Positions 1 through 7,204 of a stretch of DNA of 7,204 nucleotides are shown here, piece by piece. Source of the stretch: Pseudomonadaceae bacterium UBA836 (GTDB lineage Bacteria > Pseudomonadota > Gammaproteobacteria > Pseudomonadales > Pseudomonadaceae); contig DBHE01000130.1 in assembly GCA_002296055.1 (NCBI GenBank), positions 1 to 7,204 of the forward strand. Reading direction: 5' to 3'. Each line of letters opens with the position of its first letter. The stretch's first letter is position 1. The position numbers were made by a program, and so were the translations under genes. A model generated the notes under the pieces. That model did not search any database, was not told the DNA's origin, and saw only the letters and a list, made by a program, of their open reading frames with translations.

Positions 1-37
1 CGTAGCTCAGCTGGATAGAGTACCGCCCTCCGAAGGC
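1..37 (+). pseudogene. Truncated tRNA-Arg 5' half (duplicate)
   Basis: Bases 1-37 are identical to bases 105-141 of the intact tRNA-Arg downstream. They cover the end of the acceptor strand, the D arm, the anticodon loop with CCG, and part of the 3' anticodon stem. Identity stops abruptly at 37: the next bases are AATACTC, where the intact gene has GGGGGTC. No variable loop, T arm or 3' acceptor strand follows, so this copy cannot make a tRNA. The 5' end of the copy lies outside the window. It may be a damaged member of a tandem tRNA pair, or a relic of integration or excision at this tRNA. Confidence 0.85.
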
Positions 38-70
38 AATACTCAGCCCCTTGTGCCACGGTGCGGCTAA

Positions 71-85
71 AGGTCAAAATGACCT
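71..85. other. Short perfect inverted repeat upstream of the tRNA
   Basis: AGGTCA and TGACCT form a perfect 6-bp inverted repeat around AAA, between the broken and the intact tRNA copies. No T-run follows it, so it is not a standard intrinsic terminator. It lies where the promoter of the intact tRNA would be expected. A weak promoter can be drawn (TTGTGC at 51-56 and CAAAAT at 75-80, 18 bp apart), but both boxes match consensus poorly. The role is unknown. Confidence 0.3.
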
Positions 86-99
86 CGCATTACTTATAT

Positions 100-176
100 G
101 CACCCGTAGCTCAGCTGGATAGAGTACCGCCCTCCGAAGGCGGGGGTCACAGGTTCGAATCCTGTCGGGTGCGCCA
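100..176 (+). tRNA. tRNA-Arg (anticodon CCG)
   Basis: This is a complete 77-nt cloverleaf. The acceptor strands GCACCCG (100-106) and CGGGTGC (166-172) pair perfectly, followed by discriminator G173 and an encoded CCA at 174-176. The D arm has the usual GCTCAGCTGGATAGAGT pattern. The anticodon stem CCGCC/GGCGG encloses the loop CTCCGAA, giving anticodon CCG, which reads the arginine codon CGG. The T arm is ACAGG-TTCGAAT-CCTGT. tRNA genes of this kind are common integration targets, and the accessory content downstream fits that role here. The amino acid identity follows from the anticodon. Confidence 0.96.
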
Positions 177-224
177 TTTCTCTTTAGAATCAATAGCTTA
201 CGAGCATCCGAGCTCTCTTATCTT

Positions 225-231
225 GTGCCCA
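225..231 (+). repeat. Outlying GTGCCCA heptamer
   Basis: An extra copy of the heptamer that forms the phased array at 332-360 sits 107 bp before the array and about 50 bp after the tRNA end. A single 7-mer could occur by chance. It is listed because three phased copies occur nearby. Confidence 0.4.
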
Positions 232-331
232 AATCGGCGGCTACAGAAAATAAATACTCACTCGCCCTTCCAAAACACCTCGCAAGAATGACCTCTGCCC
301 TCCAGCATTGAAAAAGCTGGAAAAAAGCCGT

Positions 332-360
332 GTGCCCAAAATGTGCCCATACGGTGCCCA
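332..360 (+). repeat. Three GTGCCCA heptamers phased at 11 bp
   Basis: The heptamer GTGCCCA starts at 332, 343 and 354, exactly 11 bp apart and separated by 4-bp spacers (AAAT and TACG). All three copies are perfect. An 11-bp period places them on nearly the same face of the helix, as in cooperative binding arrays such as integrase arm-type sites or excisionase sites. The position about 150 bp from the 3' end of an intact tRNA fits an attachment-site arm. The repeat is observed directly; the binding role is inferred. Confidence 0.65.
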
Positions 361-610
361 ATGATTTTTGCGCGTTACGCAGCAGCGAGGATTTTGAGTA
401 TTGCCCTCCGGGTCCATGCCTTGCCCAAACAACACCTCCGATAAGAGCAAAGGAGCGCCTTTCACATGAGGCCCCAGCCGGACTAGTCTTGCCCTACTTT
501 TCCTGATAGATACAGAGCACACTCGGGGATGCCACACTTCGTTCGGGTTGTTGTAACGGCCCTCTGCCTCACGCCCGCGTAGGTAGCAAATAGTTAAATG
601 GCTATTTTCT

Positions 611-997
611 TTATAGAGCCGATCGTAGTTTTTCTCTGGGCTTAACCAATATCAAATCATCCGCCTCTACCCCTTCTCGCAAGTAAAGCACTGGAGTTGA
701 GCTTTCAGGTATGCCTTCAAGCATCAATGCATTTCTAGCCTGCTCAAAAGCGACTGGTACTGACTTCCCAAAACCAATTGCCGAGTAAAACTGCGATGAA
801 AAAACACGGGCAGCTGTATCTCCGATGGAGCGGTTCATACCTATAGCTGCGTCCACGTGCTGAGTACACGCCGCCGCCTGGTTGTATGAATGACAGGGTT
901 CTCTGCTGCGGTCTTGAATGATTTTGATGCGCTGAGAACAAATTTGGCCTGTCGACCTAGCCATTCTCGCTCTCGCGAGGAAATCCACAGCTTTCAT
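611..997 (-). pseudogene. CHAT-domain protein, C-terminal remnant
   Basis: The last 90 or so residues resemble the C-terminal end of CHAT (caspase HetF-associated with TPRs) proteases. These include CHSYNQ (residues 35-40), which matches the family's 'LNACxS' block with the catalytic Cys at 35. The run AAIGMNRSIGDTAARVFSS and the later segment IPESSTPVLYLREG are also typical of the family. The upstream His block (HFSGHG-like) and the N-terminal part are missing. The residues before Cys35 (REP) do not fit the usual hydrophobic strand, which suggests a small frame disruption. The frame stays open to about 1037, just inside the ptxA upstream region, and then meets a stop. Full CHAT effectors are far longer and often serve in bacterial immunity or programmed-death modules. 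This piece is probably inactive. Confidence 0.65.
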
Positions 998-1019
998 TGA
1001 ATCGTCATCATTCTGAAGC
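991..1019 (+). promoter_or_regulatory. Probable Pho box (PhoB sites) for the ptx operon
   Basis: Three heptamers resembling the PhoB half-site CTGTCAT lie exactly 11 bp apart: CTTTCAT (991-997), TCGTCAT (1002-1008) and CTGAAGC (1013-1019). They match the half-site (CTGTCAT or CTGTCAC) at 6, 5 and about 4 of 7 positions. The 4-bp spacers give the period of known Pho boxes. The distance of about 80 bp to the chosen ptxA start suits a promoter. I see no clear -10; GTGAAT (1021-1026) is the best weak candidate. From memory, published work on P. stutzeri WM88 reports that ptx expression is phosphate-starvation inducible and depends on phoB, which agrees with this site. Confidence 0.6.
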
Positions 1020-1050
1020 AGTGAATTAACAAAAAATGCCTACCTTATGC

Positions 1051-1072
1051 ATTGCGAACCGCAATTCTGCGG
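1051..1072 (+). promoter_or_regulatory. Palindromic LysR-type site / overlapping hairpins in ptxA leader
   Basis: ATTGCG-AAC-CGCAAT (1051-1065) is a perfect 6-bp inverted repeat. Its core (1052-1064) reads T-N11-A, the dyad layout of LysR-family operators, and the operon encodes a LysR-type regulator (ptxE). A second perfect stem, CCGCA-ATTC-TGCGG (1059-1072), overlaps it, so as RNA the two hairpins would be mutually exclusive. A further ATTGC at 1081-1085, just before the ribosome binding site, could pair with GCAAT at 1061-1065. The symmetry is seen directly. Whether it is an operator, an RNA switch or chance is inference. Confidence 0.4.
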
Positions 1073-1085
1073 CCCGTAAAATTGC

Positions 1086-1094
1086 AAAAGGTGA
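1086..1094 (+). promoter_or_regulatory. Ribosome binding site deciding the ptxA start
   Basis: The sequence AAAAGGTGA ends a few bases before ATG 1099, with the AAGG core about 7 nt upstream. The alternative in-frame ATG at 1036 has only an A-run and AATTAAC before it and lies within about 20 bp of the Pho-box-like repeats. The start at 1099 is therefore preferred. Confidence 0.7.
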
Positions 1095-1098
1095 TAAT

Positions 1099-5507
<4,409 letters not shown>

Positions 5508-5636
5508 CGACCTCAATCCCGGCCGACGTGAAGTGAGAGCTTATTTCCAAGTGCTGGCTGGTGAGATGTCCGCAAGGTGGCTGGCGCTCACAATGCCCAT
5601 CTATATGCTCATCCTTTCCGCTGACCCGCTTCGGCC

Positions 5637-5909
5637 GTGACCGATAGTTTGGCCATCGTCATTACGACCGACGCTACCGGTCATGGCTTCGTCGATGGGG
5701 ATAACCGTGGTGGTGCGATAACCACGAAAATGGCTGAGCTTGACGAACTTGAGGCGCATGGGGATTTCCTTATCTACAACTGGCCGGAGAAGGCCTTTTG
5801 GCTGAGGCTTAAAACAAAATCCGACTCTAAATTTCCGCCATTAATTTTTGAGGAAAACTTGGCGGTTGCAGGAGCTGAGTGCAACACGGTCATTGAATTG
5901 AAGCAGTAG
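5637..5909 (+). pseudogene. Unrecognised ORF truncated by the IS30 element
   Basis: I do not recognise this product. The frame runs from GTG 5637 and enters the IS at 5875, so about the last 10 residues and the stop are encoded by the IS. The original C-terminus is missing. An ATG at 5730 (residue 32) is an alternative start without a good ribosome binding site; from there the peptide is acidic with aromatic patches (HGDFLIYNWPEKAFWLRLK). The part before about 5700 is GC-rich and the part after is clearly AT-richer, so the frame may join two unrelated pieces. An inverted repeat, CGTGGT (5706-5711) and ACCACG (5721-5726), precedes the ATG. It might be a fragment of a real gene or a chance frame. 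Confidence 0.35.
5875..5887 (+). repeat. IS30 left terminal inverted repeat
   Basis: CTGAGTGCAACAC is the exact reverse complement of 6947-6959. It marks the transposase C-terminal end of the element. Confidence 0.85.
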
Positions 5910-6918
5910 CATCATGCCGCATAGCCATGGCCTTCTGCATCACCTCACCCATCACTTCGATGGGGCACTTGAAGTCGAAGCGCTTACGCGGACGCATGTT
6001 CAGTTGTAGTGCGATGGCATTCAGTTCTTCCTGGCTGTGTACCGACAGGTCTGTGCCTTTGGGCAGGTACTGGCGGATCAGGCCATTGATGTTTTCGTTA
6101 CTGCCGCGCTGCCAAGGGCTGTGCGGGTCGCAGAAGTAGATTGCCACACCGGTTCTCTGGGTGATCTCGGCATGCCGCGCCATCTCCCGTCCCTGGTCGT
6201 AGGTCATGCTCTTGCGCATCGCCAGCGGCATGCCATTGAGCGCCGCACTGAAGCCTTCCATCGCCGAGGTCGCCGTCGCGTCGTTCATCTTCACCAGCAT
6301 CAGGTAGCCACTGGTTCGCTCCACCAGCGTGCCTACACACGAGGCATTGGCCTTGCCCTTGATCAGGTCGCCTTCCCAATGCCCAGGCATCAGCCGGTCT
6401 TCGATCTCCGGCGGACGCGCATGAATGCTGACCATCTCGGGAATCTGCCCGCGCCGATCCACACCGCCAGAACGCGGTCTGCGTGTCGTCTTGCTTTGGC
6501 GTAGGCAGATGATCAATTCCTTGCGCAGTTCACCGACCGGCAGGGCATAGATCGCGTTATAGATCGTCTCGCGACAGACGTAGGCATCTCTGAGGCTGGG
6601 AATGTTCATGCTGCGCAGCTTGCCGGCAATCTGCTCGGGAGACAAACGCTCACGCAGCATATGCGCCACCAACTCGAAGCGCTCACCACCCGGCAACAGC
6701 TTTCGCTTCGGTCGACACACCTGACGGCGGGCCTGCATCTGCTGCTGGGCCGTGCGGGCCGAGTAGCCGCCACAGACATCTCGATTGCGGCGCAGCTCCC
6801 GGCTGATAGTCGAAGGGGATCGGGTGATCAAGCAAGCAATCTTGCGCAGGCTGAACCCTTGCGCACGGCCGATTTGAATGGTGGCGCGTTCTTCAACGCT
6901 GAGTTCGGAATAAGACAT
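5890..6918 (-). CDS. IS30-family transposase
   Basis: This 342-residue DDE transposase catalyses cut-and-join movement of the surrounding IS. The N-terminal helix-turn-helix resembles IS30 proteins (SLRKIACLITRSPSTISREL, 23-42), followed by the RRN block. The catalytic core has Asp184 in GHWEGDLIKG, Asp241 in TYDQGREM and Glu275 in GSNENINGLIRQY. The spacings of 57 and 34 positions are typical of the family. The C-terminal LNMRPRKRFDFKCPIEV (306-322) is also characteristic. The frame is intact from ATG 6918 to the stop at 5890, so it may be active. The ribosome binding site is weak, as is common for IS genes. Codon use is GC-rich, unlike the AT-richer flanks. Confidence 0.95.
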   Translation of the reverse strand: MSYSELSVEERATIQIGRAQGFSLRKIACLITRSPSTISRELRRNRDVCGGYSARTAQQQMQARRQVCRPKRKLLPGGERFELVAHMLRERLSPEQIAGKLRSMNIPSLRDAYVCRETIYNAIYALPVGELRKELIICLRQSKTTRRPRSGGVDRRGQIPEMVSIHARPPEIEDRLMPGHWEGDLIKGKANASCVGTLVERTSGYLMLVKMNDATATSAMEGFSAALNGMPLAMRKSMTYDQGREMARHAEITQRTGVAIYFCDPHSPWQRGSNENINGLIRQYLPKGTDLSVHSQEELNAIALQLNMRPRKRFDFKCPIEVMGEVMQKAMAMRHDATASIQ

Positions 6919-6946
6919 AGGGGCAGCACCATACCGGAAAGGTCAG

Positions 6947-6959
6947 GTGTTGCACTCAG
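6947..6959 (-). repeat. IS30 right terminal inverted repeat
   Basis: GTGTTGCACTCAG is the complement of the left repeat. It marks the promoter-proximal end of the element and also supplies the stop codon of the truncated hsdS frame (TGA, complement of 6956-6958). Confidence 0.85.
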
Positions 6960-7204
6960 TTTTTGCCGCAGCCCTTTTCTTTGACAAAATTGACGATTTC
7001 TTTAAATCGGAGCTGCTCTTTTAAGCCAGGTACAGGAACCATGATTTCCTTTATTTTCCCCAAATAAAGCCCAGCCTGAGCAGAAGAGTTTCCTGAGGAA
7101 ACAAATTGACGCTGCAATGCATCAGTATTAATCAATGACAATAAGTACTCTGAAACAATCTCCTTGCCTGGCTTTAACAAGGTGAATCGCCCCGGATTTC
7201 CTAG
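6956..7204 (-). pseudogene. hsdS: Type I restriction specificity subunit (HsdS), truncated C-terminal part
   Basis: The frame is open from the window edge, so the N-terminal part lies beyond it. The visible residues resemble the second half of an HsdS target-recognition domain: RFTLLKPGKEIVSEYLLSLI, then NTDALQRQF, a GNSSAQAGLYLGKIKEI stretch and VPVPGLKEQLRFKEIV. This matches the usual pattern of a 'YLLNS...GSAQ..L....I..I.IP.PPL.EQ' block before the conserved helix. HsdS reads the DNA target for type I restriction-modification complexes. Here the frame stops inside the IS30 right repeat, so the conserved C-terminal helix is cut short soon after LKEQ. The sequence is AT-rich compared with ptx, as restriction genes often are. 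No hsdM or hsdR is visible in the window. Confidence 0.7.

Larger units (their letters stand above)
177..610. other. Gene-poor stretch beside the tRNA
   Basis: I find no convincing gene in these 434 bases. Open frames exist on both strands, but none has recognisable domains, a good ribosome binding site or a clear homology pattern. The longest, on the minus strand around 241-537, is rich in Arg, Cys, Trp and Pro in a way typical of non-coding frames, and part of it is simply the translated GTGCCCA repeats. The stretch is less GC-rich than the ptx genes. It looks like the decayed end of an integrated element, but I cannot identify an integrase. Confidence 0.5.
5875..6959 (-). mobile_element. 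IS30-family insertion sequence
   Basis: The element is about 1.08 kb, within the usual IS30-family size, and carries one transposase gene on the minus strand occupying nearly its whole length. The ends are perfect 13-bp inverted repeats (CTGAGTGCAACAC at 5875-5887 and its complement at 6947-6959), with only weak similarity beyond. The transposase stop lies 3 bp inside the left repeat. The bases outside the ends (GAG on the left, TTT on the right) do not form the 2-3-bp direct repeat this family usually makes, which suggests a later deletion or recombination at one end. Both flanking frames are interrupted. Confidence 0.88.

Noticed and set aside
61..291. Plus-strand frame of 76 codons
   Set aside because: It runs straight through the tRNA gene and is a product of tRNA sequence, not a protein gene.
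241..537. Minus-strand frame of 98 codons
   Set aside because: It has no ribosome binding site, unusual Arg/Cys-rich composition and translated repeat units. I considered a decayed integrase end but saw no catalytic motif.
5566..5640. 24-codon plus-strand ORF with a hydrophobic product overlapping GTG 5637
   Set aside because: It is too short, has only a weak upstream GTGAG, and nothing else supports it. The GTGA overlap could be chance.

Overview
The window looks like an accessory region from a Pseudomonas/Stutzerimonas-type gammaproteobacterium. The centre is GC-rich, and it carries a five-gene cluster that I recognise as ptxABCDE, the phosphite uptake and oxidation operon known from Pseudomonas (Stutzerimonas) stutzeri WM88. 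The species assignment rests on recognising those proteins, mainly PtxD, and not on a taxonomic marker. The cluster is probably mobile, so the host could be a different genus.

Layout. Positions 1-37 hold the 5' half of a tRNA-Arg. An intact tRNA-Arg (anticodon CCG) follows at 100-176. From 177 to 610 I see no convincing gene, but there is an 11-bp-phased array of the heptamer GTGCCCA at 332-360. At 611-997 on the minus strand lies the C-terminal remnant of a CHAT-domain (caspase-like) protein. A probable Pho box (991-1019) and a palindromic LysR-type T-N11-A site (1052-1064) precede ptxA. Then ptxA (ATPase), ptxB (periplasmic binding protein), ptxC (permease), ptxD (NAD-dependent phosphite dehydrogenase) and ptxE (LysR-type regulator) follow on the plus strand from 1099 to 5507, with overlapping or nearly abutting ends. 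After ptxE a short unrecognised ORF (from 5637) runs into an IS30-family insertion sequence (5875-6959). The far side of the IS cuts off the C-terminal end of a type I restriction specificity subunit (hsdS) that enters from the right window edge.

How the genes work together. PtxB is predicted to capture phosphite in the periplasm. PtxC and PtxA form the inner-membrane pore and its ATPase. PtxD oxidises imported phosphite to phosphate with reduction of NAD+, giving the cell phosphorus from a reduced source. The Pho-box-like repeats fit the published phosphate-starvation control of the WM88 operon. No hypophosphite (htx) or C-P lyase genes are visible, so only phosphite use is encoded here.

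The surroundings are debris typical of an integration hotspot: a tRNA with a truncated duplicate, phased repeats near the tRNA, a broken CHAT gene, an IS without a visible target duplication, and a truncated restriction gene. The best reading is a known phosphite operon carried in a genomic island. I do not see an undescribed enzymatic system. The less explored signals are the ptxA leader region and the repeat array next to the tRNA.
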